Origin: Oscheius sp. JU75 | Taxonomy: Eukaryota > Nematoda > Chromadorea > Rhabditida > Rhabditidae | Assembly (NCBI GenBank): GCA_037178855.1 | Contig: JASJZC010000002.1 | Location: 6,894,501-6,958,500, forward strand | Direction of reading: 5' to 3' | Length of the DNA stretch: 64,000 nucleotides | Part shown: piece by piece, positions 35,094-52,044 of the stretch | Position numbering within the stretch: the first letter of the stretch is position 1 | Layout of the letters: every line of letters starts with the position of its first letter | Notes under the pieces: model-generated | What the model saw: only the letters and a program-made list of their open reading frames with translations | What the model was told of the DNA's origin: nothing | Databases searched by the model: none | Made by a program: the position numbers and the translations under genes

Positions 35094-36262
35094 CTATAAG
35101 TTCAAGTCATCATCCGGATCACTGTCGTCGAGATCGTCAGCCTCGTCCGGCTCGTAGATTATCTGGCCCCCGACGCGTACTTTCTTCTCGGATCTGCGCA
35201 GATTTACCAGATCTAGAAGATTCGAAAAGTTTAATAGAAAATGAAGAAAAACCTTCAGCGTTGGTAGTGGACATATAGGGAAGCTCGAGCTGTTCCTTAG
35301 CGGCACGTTCGGACTCCTTCAGCAGGAGACCCATGTTGAAGGGGGCGCTAGGAGCTGGCTCTTCTTTCTTCTCAACGATTTCGGCCAGTGTCTCCTCGTA
35401 TTTTCGGCTCTTTAACCGGAGGTCGGGCTGAAGTTGTAGGGACTCACTCTGAAAATGAGAGGTTTAGGCAGTTGACAGAGTGTGTTAGACAGACAAGAGT
35501 GTTGGAAATGGATTTGCCAGCAACTTACGATACTTTGGTGCCCCTACCTGTCAAAAATTTCAAATATTGATCAGAAACTTCACGTTTTTTCATACAGGGC
35601 TCGACAGACAGTAAAACTAATCATTATAGGTGCTTCGAGCCTGGAAGCAGTCAAAAAATGATAGAGAATCTTACTACAGCAGTTATTTTCCCGTTTTTCT
35701 TGTACAAGACGCCCTCGGCAACAATGTCCTGCTTTCCTCTGAGCTGGACGAGGTAGTATTGGTCCGCAACGGCAAGAAGACGATTCCATTCGGCTAGAGA
35801 CACCGTTTTTTCGTGACAATGGGTAATAACTAGGCGAGATTCTTGAAAAGTGCTTTGTTAGGCGGAAACTACCAAAGAAACAAACGTTTAAGCCTGTGGA
35901 CAAGTTTACAGACTTCATCTGTTCCCAGGAGCTCAACCAGCAGGTCCAGCGAGTCCACAAGGCACGCCGACGTGTTTTTTGCAGAAAAATTGGTAAGAAT
36001 CGAGTCGACTGTTGAGCTGCTGGTGAATTCGACGAACTGCGTGCTAGAATACCATTTTTCACTGTCAAAATCAGCAACTTCCTTACTTTTCATTAAGTTT
36101 TTGGGCGAATCTTTGAAGGATCTGTCTTTTCCGGCCGACTGGAGCTATTATCACGAGGGAAGAGTCGATTTTCGAGAGGGAGAATAGCAGAACTTCGGGA
36201 TTGACCGGGCCAACAGCTCTGAAAAACAGAGCTCCTTCGAAATTACAGGCTTCCAGGGACAT
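35094..36262 (-). CDS. ELP5: Elongator complex protein 5 homologue
   Basis: Subunit of the Elp4-5-6 ring of Elongator, which modifies wobble uridines in tRNA. The start is MSLEACNFEGALFFRAVGPV at 36260-36262. The middle has ACLVDSLDLLVELLGTDEVC (human: VTIALDSLSWLLLRLP), then EWNRLLAVADQYYLVQLRGK. The C-terminus is diagnostic: APFNMGLLLKESERAAKEQL, ELPY, and finally IIYEPDEADDLDDSDPDDDL then NL. Human ELP5 ends TFNLHLSKKEREARDSLTLP and IFYEPDAYDDLDQEDPDDDL then DI. The last intron is 40 nt. Frame between FAQKLNE and EKWYSSTQF requires removing 25 nt (36062-36086), which carry GTAAGG...GACAG ends, so either a 25-nt intron or a frameshift is present. Confidence 0.8.
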
Positions 36263-36841
36263 TGTACCTGAAAGTTGTTAATCTTTTATGGTCATTCTGG
36301 CTCTCCCTCGTCAGAAAATCACGCCAAGACTGAGAGAAAATGGAGAAAAAAGCTGTAAAAAGAAGCATTTTGTCGGGTTTTGGGATAATTTATATGCATC
36401 ATTGCTTAATCCCTTATACAAAAAAAAATACAATCAGAGTTCACTAAACTGATGCCAAAAGAGATAAAAAGCAGAAAAAAGTAGCTAGAAAATGGGTGGA
36501 AGCAACCGCAGAAACTGAAAATGAATTCTGAGATAGAATTTCTCTTACTGTAACGGAAGACTACGAAATATTTTCCGCGATACGCGAAGCTGCGTACCTT
36601 TTTGAATTTATTTTAGTGCGGAGGCAAAGTAATTCTTTCTAGAAAACAAGCCCATTCTCAGCTATACTACGGTTTTACTCCCCCAAAACTTCAGTAAAAA
36701 CTCGTCTAGAAACGAAGAACACATATCTTGCTTTTACCAACACAATTTATCACAAAATTACAGTAAAAAATGAGATGAGACCAAGGGGAATTATTCACAG
36801 GACAATAGTTACTCAAAAAGATTTAGGGAAAAGAAAAAGAT

Positions 36842-43395
<6,554 letters not shown>

Positions 43396-43869
43396 AATTA
43401 CAGAATGGATTGAGATCTGGAAATTAAAAAGTTAGGCAAGGACAATTGGAAGCAGAGAAGAGTTAGTGAGTACACAGAGACGCAGAGTGGAGCAGAGACG
43501 GGACAAAGTGGGCCTGGGTGTCCCCTCGGAGCGCCAACTGGGACGCGGCCGATTAGAGATTCAAAAGGGGAGTAGAGGAGGAACTGAATGAATTACCAAA
43601 AAGCAGTGAAGAATGAGAACGCTGCCTAAAGCGAAAGCACGAGGAACGCTACTTTTCGAATCCAAGATTTGAAGAGCGCGCTTTCCCACGGCACCGAAAA
43701 CAGGGGCTTCGATCGATATTTCGGAAAGAAGGAACTGGAAGGAGCAGGGGATGAGCCAGATCTAAGACCAATAACTCTATGATACCGAAACATTGAATCA
43801 AGTCAGATCAGATCTCTATAGTTCCCACCTGGTCAATTTAAAGACCCAGGGACACATTTCCCAGTCTAG

Positions 43870-43918
43870 AAATGTTCTGTATACTTGTAGGATTTGATTG
43901 GATCTACAACTTTGCAGA
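43870..43918. repeat. Dispersed hairpin of the same family
   Basis: ATACTTGTAGGATTTGATTG then GATCTACAACTTTGCAG; one arm is decayed compared with the copy at 42631. Confidence 0.45.
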
Positions 43919-45129
43919 AAACCGTAAGTCTGGCAAATGTGTTTGGGAGCCAGGAAGTTTCGAGTTAAGAACAAGGTTCGGGTAGCGCTGCTAAAGAATC
44001 ACTGGACTACCGAGTTTTGGTTGGAATGGACGAGAGGGGTAGCAAACCGTGAAAGAGTAGCTCAAAAATGAGAATATGATGAGACGAGGACATGACCTGG
44101 ATTCCCAAAAGGCAGCAGTTTTGAAAAGAGAGAAACAGTGGACAAGAGTTCACAGATACCGGCCACCCTTAGACATAACAAATATCAATCATTTCTTCCG
44201 TTTTCGAATCGTTCTCAAACATTGCGAAAGCCCGCTTTTTGAATTGACCACTGGCACCTAGAGAGCGGGCATCGCCCACCACGGTCAATCGATACCAGTC
44301 TAGACTCCAAAAGACAACTGACTAGGGGGAGAGAAGCCGGGAGAGGGCATGAGTCGGTTATGAGAGAGGGTGAAGAGGGAATAACCTTTGGGAATCTAAG
44401 AAATTGGGAGGACAGAGAGATCGAGAGACAGAGTCAAGACAGGACAATTTTTTCGTCAAGCGAGTGGAGCAGATGTGGGACACAGTCCGTGTCTCCGGCT
44501 GTCCCAGTGGAGCGCGAGCGGAACGCGCTTGCGTCCAATTAAAGAGCAGGGGAGGCGGGAAAGTATACATTGTGAACGATTTGAGAACAAGGGGTGAGGA
44601 AGAAAGAGCAGGACAGAGAGGCAGGCAGATCGGGAGATAGAGAGACAGAAAGACAGAGGAGAGCTATTGGAAGAACGAAAGGGGCAAAGGGACAACAGAA
44701 GGCAAAAGTGGAAGCTACCAGAAAAAGAACTCACTTTCTACAATGAAGCTAACGTCGCCTGTCGATTGGGGGCTATTTGAAGTGCCACTAATTGTTTTAG
44801 ATTGGAAAGCAATGTTCGTTTGGGGTAAACTTTGTAATTGGAAACTACAGAGACTGGAGGAGCTAATAGATAGTCTCGCTTTCAAGACAGTTAAAGAACG
44901 AGGAATTCTGGTTCTGCTGGTAGACTACCAAACTGCAGATCCGCTCTAATGGGTGACATGATAGAAGAGCTGCTGTCATTCAAGAAAGAGTCGGCGACCT
45001 GTAGTAGTCTTTCGCCTAGAGACCTCTGTCTCTCTGTCTCCCTGTCCCACCATCTAAAAGCGCTTGACAAAGACTTCAGTAAGCATCCTACTATCACCCA
45101 AAAAGAGTGTAATCTGTCCATTTTACATA

Positions 45130-46160
45130 AACAAAGTACGGCCCCGCCTTTTTCTTACTGCAGCTGTATAGAGTCCGGCGCTCAGCCACATTCCGCGCAC
45201 TTTGCAGAGTCTTCTCTTTCTGCAAAATATTACCGAGCCTTTTTTTAGTTTCCAGACCGTTCGAAATTGTCTCTCCTCCAGCCTCTTCTGACTTTTTGTT
45301 CCAATGCCTGTCTCTTTGGGTGACCACCTATCCTCGTATCACTCGTGACTTGTACCATCCTACCACCTGTTTGTCTGGTAGGTTCAAAGCTGGGTCAAGT
45401 CGACTTCTTGATTGGCATCGAGGCTTTCCATCAACCTATGACTATCGTCCAGACCTTTGGGAACCTTTGTTCCAATGTCTCTTGACCCTTCGGATGACTA
45501 ACCGTTCTCACATCACTCATGATATACACCGTCACCTCCGATTGTTTATGGCTAGTAGGATCGAAGCTGAGTCAATTCGACTCGTCAACCTCCTTCTGTC
45601 TTCCTATGTCTTTGTTAGAGGAAGTAGACTCTACCGTGTTATCCTTCAGGCTCTAGTTATTCGAACTGTACGGCTCTCGACGCCCCTGTTACTGTCAAAT
45701 GTTCCGCCGAGTCTAGTGATTAGAGAGTCTAGCTTATCTACATGTCTCACCAGTCTTTTCCAACTCTTTGTTCCCATACCTCGAGGCTCTTCGGATGAGT
45801 AACCATCCTCACATTATCCATGATTTATACCGTCTCCCCGATTGTTTATGTCTAGTAGCATCGAAGCTGGGTCATGGGCGTTTGTAAGCTCTATATTGCC
45901 ATCTCTCTGCTCTCATCCCATCTTTTTCTACCTCCAAGTCTGAGCTGTCTAAAGCGACCAGCCTTTTTCTTTACAGCTGTACAGAAACAGGCCCCGAGCC
46001 TCCTCCTCCGCGTATCGCAGAGCCTGTCTGCAAAATATTATCGACCCCAGGCTGTTTCTAGACAATCTGAACTTTGTTTCTTCATCAGACCTTTCCAATC
46101 GTTTATTCTTCCCTTGACTCTTCGGATGTGTAATAGCTCTCGAATGTTTATGTCCTGTAT
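45130..46160. repeat. Diverged tandem repeat block
   Basis: At least three diverged units share TTCCAATG/CTCTTCGGATGA..., CA.ATCA.TCATGAT.TA.ACCGTC, GATTGTTTATG.CTAGTAG and ATCGAAGCTG.GTCA (around 45300-45420, 45470-45590, 45760-45875, part near 46090-46150). A second module (TTACTGCAGCTGTATAGAGT and TTTACAGCTGTACAGAAAC; GCAAAATATTA(C/T)CGA) occurs at about 45155-45240 and 45970-46060. Confidence 0.5.
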
Positions 46161-46662
46161 ACAGAAAGCCAGGCTATGTCGGCATGTGATCCCGCTATCC
46201 GCCCTCTCTCTTCCTTACCGCATCTGTCTAGCTCAGAACCCCAATGATCTTTCTTTATTGTACATTTCGGTTATAATCGTCTTCTGCAGCAGCCCTTGTG
46301 ATCTTACTGCACTACGAACCCCTCTTCTCCCTCTCTCTCTCTCTCTCTCTCACGATTGTAACGCTGAACCAGTTTTCCGAAATTCCTAGAAGTTGGGACC
46401 AGGGAATTCGCATTTCATTATTACGACCTATGCAGAAGTGATTCACATAGAGTCCCGCCCATCATCTCTTAGCCAAGCTCGTAAACTTTTGCTATAGCGA
46501 TCAGTCTCTTGCTGCCTCTGTCACAAGCTCTCTGGTGGACAAGCTTCGAGAGTAGTTTCTTGTCTCCAACCGGGAATGGCACCCAATTATGTCCTCTTGC
46601 TCATTACTCATATCAAAAAATCGATCCCTATTCTTTTGTTAGATCTCATCGAACTTTTAGGT

Positions 46663-49484
46663 ATGCCCGACCTGGTTGATGCTATCAAAAACTATGTCAA
46701 GAGTCCGAAGAAACACTTCGACACGGACGAAGTCGACCAGCTCAACTTCTTCATCACTCCGCTTCTTCTGTTTGTCGGCTGCCTGCTTATCGCACTGAAG
46801 CAGTGAGACTCAATCATGAGCATGACTTCTACCCGAAGCTTTAGGTACTTCGGTACTCCTATCCAGTGCTGGGTCCCGGCCGAGTTCACGAAGACGTTCG
46901 AACAGTACACCGAGGCTTTCTGTTTCTCGCAGAACACGTACTTTGTGAAGTCGGGAGCCCCACTTCCAGAGATTGAGAGTCGCAAGGCTGGGGAGATCGA
47001 CTACTATCAGGCATTGTCTCTCTGTCTCTGTCTCTGTCTCTGTCTCTGTCTCTGTCTCTGTCTCTGTCTCTGTCTCTGTCTCTGTCTCTGTCTCTGTCTC
47101 TGTCTCTGTCTCTGTCTCTGTCTCTGTCTCTGTCTCTGTCTCTGTCTCTGTCTCTGTCTCTGTCTCTGTCTCTGTTTCTGTCTCTGTCTCTGTCTCTGTC
47201 TCTGTCTCTGTCTCTGTCTCTGTCTCTGTCTCTGTCTCTGTCTCTGTCTCTGTCTCTGTCTCTGTCTCTGTCTCTGTCTCTGTCTCTGTCTCTGTCTCTG
47301 TCTCTGTCTCTGTCTCTGTCTCTGTCTCTGTCTCTGTCTCTGTCTCCCTGATCACTTCGATTTTCAGTGGGTTCCCCTCTTTCTCTTCCTCCAAGGCTCC
47401 CTCTTCTACATTCCTCATGCAATCTGGTCTTTCCTCAACAACAAGAACGGTACCTTTCTCCGTCGATCTTATCCGCTTTCTAGGAACTCCCCTAGAATCC
47501 ATTGTGAAGATGTCTGTCGATCTCTCCGTAGCCATGGATGTTGACTCCAAGGAGCTGGAAACCGTTGCCGAGCACATCTACACTGGTATCACGCAGCACA
47601 AGGAGCTTAAGAAAAAAGGTAACCTAGACACTTTTCCTGAATTCGTTCTGTCAGACTCTCTGTCCTCTTTCGTCCATCGAAGCCGCTACTTGGTGACCTG
47701 CTACCTTTTTACCAAGGGCCTCTACCTTCTTCAGATCCTTGTGCAGTACTACCTCATGCACACGTAGGTTTTCAAATCTTCCAAACTCAATTTATCTTTA
47801 GGATCATCGGAACGAAGTCTAACTTCTGGGGCTACGAGTTCGCCAAAAACTTCTTCGAGGGCAAAGATTGGGAGGAGACAGGACACTTTCCCCGGTAAGA
47901 CTAAGAAACAGACACAGAGTCCCATTTTACAGAGAGACCATGTGTGACTTCTCAGTCCGCTACCTTGGGACCCATCGTCGCGTCACTGTCCAGGTACGAA
48001 AAAGAAAAGTTTATTTCCTACCAGGGCATGTCGAGATAGGAGAGCAGGAAGTGCTCGTTGATCTCGTAGAAGGCCATGTCGCAGCTACGGATCTCGTAGC
48101 GGAGCCACTCGCGCTCGTTGTTCACTCCGTGACGGTCGTCCTTGAGCTTCCCAAACTCGTCGCAGATCTGCTCGATTATGTCGAACTTTTCGTGAAGGAG
48201 AGAGACGAGTCGTCCCTCCAAGGCCAGCCGATGTCCCCAGGGGATCTTCTTCTCCAGATGCTCGTCCCAGATCTCCAGTCCGTTGCAGGCCTTGTCCAGC
48301 AGCTCCCCCAGGATCTCGAAGCGGTCCTCCTCCAAACTACCGTCCTCGCGAGGCAACTTCCACAGTCCGTCTTCTATCTTCTTGATCCTTAGCTCGAAGT
48401 CAATGAAGCGACGACACAGATCCGGGCAGTACTTCTTTGCCACAGCGTCCGGCGTCTCTTTCATGCGGCAGTAGCTCGCGTGGCTCTTCTTCTTCAGCTC
48501 CTCGTAGAAGTCCGGATCCTCGTCCACGGCCTTCATCAGCTGCAGCTCTTCCATCCGGTCAGCCAGAGGATGTTCCGGAATTGGCGGGAGCTCGGTCTTG
48601 GCTGCGGCTTCTTCCACTTGCTCCTTGGCCAGTCGCGTCTCCTCGGCCGTCGGCATCGGTACCAGGACGTCGCTCGAGCCAGCCCTCTCCATCGTCGCGC
48701 TTCTTCTTGTATGAGAACCTTGGGACAATTACCGAGCTGTATAGTTATCAAACAAAAGTTTGTTTCAAAAAATGGAGTTCAAATACAGAGACTAGTGCTT
48801 TCCAAGGAGCGCGCAGAGACATGTAATTAGAGCCCATTTTTCGCTTCCTAGAACTCATTTTCCAGTTTTGCGGTGTCCAGCAAAGTTGTAGAACAGAATA
48901 AACTCTACAGTTTTGTCGGACTTTGCAAGGACCGAAAAATGGGTTTGAAGTTCAGTTGGCGCGCCGAACCAAAGACAAACGGGCGGGAGTACAGCTACCA
49001 ATGAATCTAACAACTTTTTCAGTGCGTGCTTATTGTCAACATGATAAACGAAAAGCTATATCTTTTCTTATGGTTCTACCTCATCTTCGTCTTTGTTGCT
49101 ACCGCTCTGAACATCCTGAGCTGGGCCTGGGTCCTGTTCTTCTCTTCGTGCCGTCTCAACTTCGTCCAGAGCACGATGCTCGAATGTGGTAAAAGAGACA
49201 GAGAGACAGATAAACAGTTCCTTTTTAGCCGACTGGGACAATTTCGTCGAGAAGTTCCTGAAGATTGACGGGGTCTTCGTCATGATGCTCATAAATAAGA
49301 ACGCGGGCAGTCTTACCACGCACGACATCTTCCAGGCACTCTGGAAGATCTACGCCAAAGAGAAGGCTAACAAGGAAAAGGTAGGCTAAAAATCGCTGAA
49401 AACAGTGAAAAAGTTCAGGTCGTCGAAAAGAATCCCAAGGAAGATGGTGCCTTCAACGGGGATGTTCCGGGTGCTGAGGCCTAG
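46663..49484 (+). CDS. Innexin gap-junction protein
   Basis: Four-pass plasma membrane protein forming invertebrate gap junctions or hemichannels. Exons: 46663-46802 (MPDLVDAIKNYVKSPKKHFD and first membrane span), 46845-47010 (YFGTPIQCWVPAEFTKTFEQ, FCFSQNTYFV, to DYYQ), 47368-47449 (WVPLFLFLQGSLFYIPHAIW), 47484-47618, 47655-47763 (third-span region), 47802 to ~47895, ~47935-47993 (CDFSVRYLGTHRRVTVQ), ~49022-49180 (CVLIVNMINEKLYLFLWFYL), ~49230-49380 and a last exon ending GAFNGDVPGAEA with TAG at 49482-49484. IQCWVPA, YYQWVP and CDF..R.LG...R.TVQCVL are innexin hallmarks, with the extracellular Cys present. The intron after DYYQ begins GC, not GT, and holds the satellite. Another intron contains a whole opposite-strand gene. 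Confidence 0.9.
47016..47346. repeat. (TCTCTG)n hexanucleotide satellite, ~55 units
   Basis: About 330 nt of almost perfect TCTCTG units with a single visible change (C to T near 47176). It fills the innexin intron 47011-47367. Because no frame contains a stop, it makes long artefactual ORFs on both strands (SV, CL, ET, RD dipeptides). Confidence 0.95.
48018..48692 (-). CDS. Intronless nested gene, unrecognised protein
   Basis: A single 224-codon frame on the minus strand, lying wholly inside the innexin intron between TVQ (47993) and CVL (~49022). I chose the ATG at 48690-48692 (MERAGSSDVLVPMPTAEETR); an in-frame ATG 12 codons upstream is possible. The protein is acidic and helix-rich (ADRMEELQLMKAVDEDPDFY, CRRFIDFELRIKKIEDGLWK, LLHEKFDIIEQICDEFGKLK), has no signal peptide or membrane segment, and ends AFYEINEHFLLSYLDMPW. 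Codon use and composition look like real coding sequence. No family recognised. Lack of introns in an intron-dense region suggests a retrocopy origin. Confidence 0.65.
   Translation of the reverse strand: MERAGSSDVLVPMPTAEETRLAKEQVEEAAAKTELPPIPEHPLADRMEELQLMKAVDEDPDFYEELKKKSHASYCRMKETPDAVAKKYCPDLCRRFIDFELRIKKIEDGLWKLPREDGSLEEDRFEILGELLDKACNGLEIWDEHLEKKIPWGHRLALEGRLVSLLHEKFDIIEQICDEFGKLKDDRHGVNNEREWLRYEIRSCDMAFYEINEHFLLSYLDMPW
48876..48920. repeat. Dispersed hairpin of the GTTGTAG family
   Basis: GTCCAGCAAAGTTGTAGAAC, AGAATAAACTCTACAGTTTT then GTCGGAC; lies in the same innexin intron, upstream (by minus strand) of the nested gene. Confidence 0.5.
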
Positions 49485-49569
49485 ATTCAATCCAATCTTT
49501 TTGTCAACTTTGTGCAGAGTAAACTGGTTCTCCAGACCCAGAGATTCAGGGGCAGAGGCAACTTATGCT

Positions 49570-50807
49570 TTATGTGCAGGCAGGTACAGCCGAAATATTG
49601 AGCAGTCTCTGATTGTAGCTCGTCCTCAGGTACTCTTTTCCCAATTCTCCATAGTCATAGCTCCGATATTTCCCGACTATCAGATGTAGGGCTGACTGGT
49701 CGTACCTTAAAAAGAAATGCTTATCTTAAAATTGCGGATACCTATGACATCCAGCATAGTCTTTTAGCTCATCCTTGAATTTGCAATTGTGCTCAGCGCC
49801 AGTTGGATCCATGCATTTCTTTTCAAGGGCGCAGAGTACCCACCTGAAAATGACTGTCACTGTCACTGTCACCTACCATTTCATGACCATCTCGTAGGTG
49901 TTCTTTGTCCGCACAAAAACGATCTTTCCACTCTCCGCCTGTCTAATGGTAGCATCAAACTGTGGTTCCAGGTATTTGTACATTCCAGGATCTGTTGCCG
50001 CAAATGTACTATGATGAGTGGTGCTCAGAATAAAGACATGCGGCTCCTCGGAAAATGCTGACAGATTCCCAAAGAAGGGCCCCCAACTTCGATTCTTCAA
50101 GAATTCTGTGGAGGTGTCCATCCAAAATACGACAGGGAAGTCTTGGAGAGCTTTGGCGATAACAATCGGCTTCCATCTATATTTCTTTAGGTTCTCTGCA
50201 ACGCCGAAGTAGGAAATATTAACTGTTCTCAGTTCCACATTACAGGCTTTCTGAAGCAGTTTTGAGGATCACGGATGAATACAATACCTCAAACCATTTC
50301 CTCGTGACGTTCGACAAGCCGAGATCGTACATGATTACCGTCTTGTTCGGGAAGATATCATAGACTTGTTTGACTAGAGCTCTGGCTTCTCCGACATGAT
50401 CGTCGGAGGTGGCTGTGACGAATGTTATTTCGGGTAGTGGCCAGTCTGGATCCAAAAATTTACTCTGTTCTCCCAGGATACCTGAAACGATGTTTGGGTT
50501 GGAGATACAGAGAGACATAGGAACAGAGAGACAGAGACAGAAACGACGAAAAACAGAAACGGAGGGACAGAGAGACATATTAGAAAACTTGCCTAACTCA
50601 TACAGAAACCTGTAGTTCTCTGGCGAAAAACTGTTGGTTGAATTGTAAAACCGAAGCCGAAAAGGCGTTACAGCCTTCTGTATTGAGACTATCATGTCGG
50701 TATTGTAGAACATGATACTGGCGCTTACAATGAACTGGAACAGTTTGTCAACACAAGCATCAACTCACAATTAGTAATAAGAGTAATCGGAGCAATTTCT
50801 CGAACAT
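49570..50807 (-). CDS. DUF1647-type type II membrane protein
   Basis: Probable Golgi/secretory-pathway enzyme-like protein of the nematode/arthropod DUF1647 family, whose function is not established as far as I know. The ATG at 50805-50807 opens MFEKLLRLLLLLI, joined over a 34-nt intron to FIVSASIMFYNTDMIVSIQK, giving a signal anchor. Then FLDPDWPLPEITFVTATSDD, NKTVIMYDLGLSNVTRKWFE, KYRWKPIVIAKALQDFPVVF then WMDTSTEF, HVFILSTTHHSTF, and a C-terminus WWVLCALEKKCMDPTGAEHN then CHRYDQSALHLIV. The CALE..C..P and CHR.DQSA motifs are typical of the family. Removing a 36-nt intron within CHRYDQS avoids a TAA. The stop is TAA at 49570-49572. Convergent with the innexin, 85 nt apart. Confidence 0.7.
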
Positions 50808-51732
50808 TTGGTAGCAAAGATACGGATCCTTTGTCGGCTAGGCGTAAGACGTATTAAAGAAATTTTTTTGGCTCCCGGAAGACTCAATGGATTTCCACCA
50901 AGTTGGCTGAATAGAACGGAAAAATGTAAAACGGCCACAAGGTCCAAAATTTGTGACTAAATATTGTCACAGGTGCACTTGTTTCGGGACTGGGCTCAAA
51001 AAGCAGTATAGCAACTGTCCGTAGAGATATTTTGGGCGCAGAGTCTAGCAGAACGTGATGAATATTGCAAGAGCTCTTTTGGACTGTCCTAGCTTCATTG
51101 CAAGGGCCGGCAGGCCAAAAAGATCCAATGCAACAATAGATCCAATTCAATAGAGGCTTATATTAAACAACTGCAGTAGACCAGGAAATAACCGAAGCCT
51201 TACTGACAAATGTTAGAACATGCAGTATCTATCCGTCTGTCTCTGTCTGTTTGTCAATAACTTTTCAAAATTTTATGAAGGTTAAGTGATCCCGCGTCGG
51301 CTACTTCAAAGGTATCTTCCTTCCGAATCGAGTTCACTTTCTTCAAAGTGCCTCCTTCCCACACTCTACCCTTCAATCTCGTTTCCTCATCTCTCTCTCC
51401 CCTTCCCATATGTTGCGACCTTGCCACCACTATCTGTTCCGGGGCGGTCTGCCAGCCGGATTAGTGCCTGCGTCCAGCATTATGCTAATGCTATTCAACT
51501 ATACGTTCCAAATCGGTTCTCACTCCTCCTCGTAGTTGTTTCACTTCTGCCTTGGGCGAGATGTGTCAGAGGGCTTTATGGCTGGACGGCATCCGTAAAT
51601 ATTGGCACACTTGGACCTAACGCCAACCGCCTTATAAGTCTCTTTACGATGTAGAGAGGTCGAAATCTATGCTTTTCTGGCAAGTACTCGAGTTCAATTC
51701 CATTGTTTACTCGCCTTCTTTTCTCACATACT
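50808..51732. other. Intergenic, no gene seen
   Basis: Short unconvincing ORFs only; a CTCTGTC tract lies near 51235-51255. Confidence 0.45.
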
Positions 51733-52044
51733 TAGCCAATGATTACCGATCGTTCTTGAAGTGCAAGCATTCTTTCCAGTAAACCTTGGTGACAAAGATA
51801 GAGAGACAGTGAGATATTGCTACAGAGCAGCAAAAAGACAGAGAGACAGATGAACAGAGACTGATATGCATAGAGATTTAAACTCACGATTCCAATGAAA
51901 GTGTAGTGTAGCTTCACTTGTAACAGAGTCCGACGTCCGGGAGGCGAAGACCAACTGTCCTCCGGTAGAGCTGTCGACGGAACTAACAGTGTTACATTCC
52001 ACGATTAAGTCAACTTGCCAATTCCTGTCATGCCCAATCTCCAT
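51733..52044 (-). CDS. Small unrecognised gene or gene fragment
   Basis: Exon 1 (52044 to ~51892) reads MEIGHDRNWQVDLIVECNTV and LVFASRTSDSVTSEATLHFH then WN. It joins over an intron (donor GTGAGT, acceptor ACCAAG, about 105 nt, CT-rich) to LLERMLALQERSVIIG and a TAA. It could be a short protein or the 3' end of a longer gene. A decayed relative of exon 1 is at 3500-3640. No family recognised. Confidence 0.3.

Larger units (their letters stand above)
43396..46662. other. Gene-poor region upstream of Mi-2 and innexin
   Basis: This is the space between the divergent Mi-2 and innexin starts and should hold both promoters. A small plus-strand ORF (44743-44949, MKLTSPVDWGLFEV...) is open but unrecognised. 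GA-rich tracts occur at 44370-44440 and 44600-44660, and a CT tract at 46325-46351. No other gene seen. Confidence 0.45.

Noticed and set aside
47016-47346. CRISPR array or coding repeat
   Set aside because: A perfect hexanucleotide with no spacers, inside a eukaryotic intron.
46810-47767. Long ORFs of ET, RD, SV and CL dipeptide repeats on both strands
   Set aside because: All come from the TCTCTG satellite, which lacks stops in any frame; it lies in an innexin intron.
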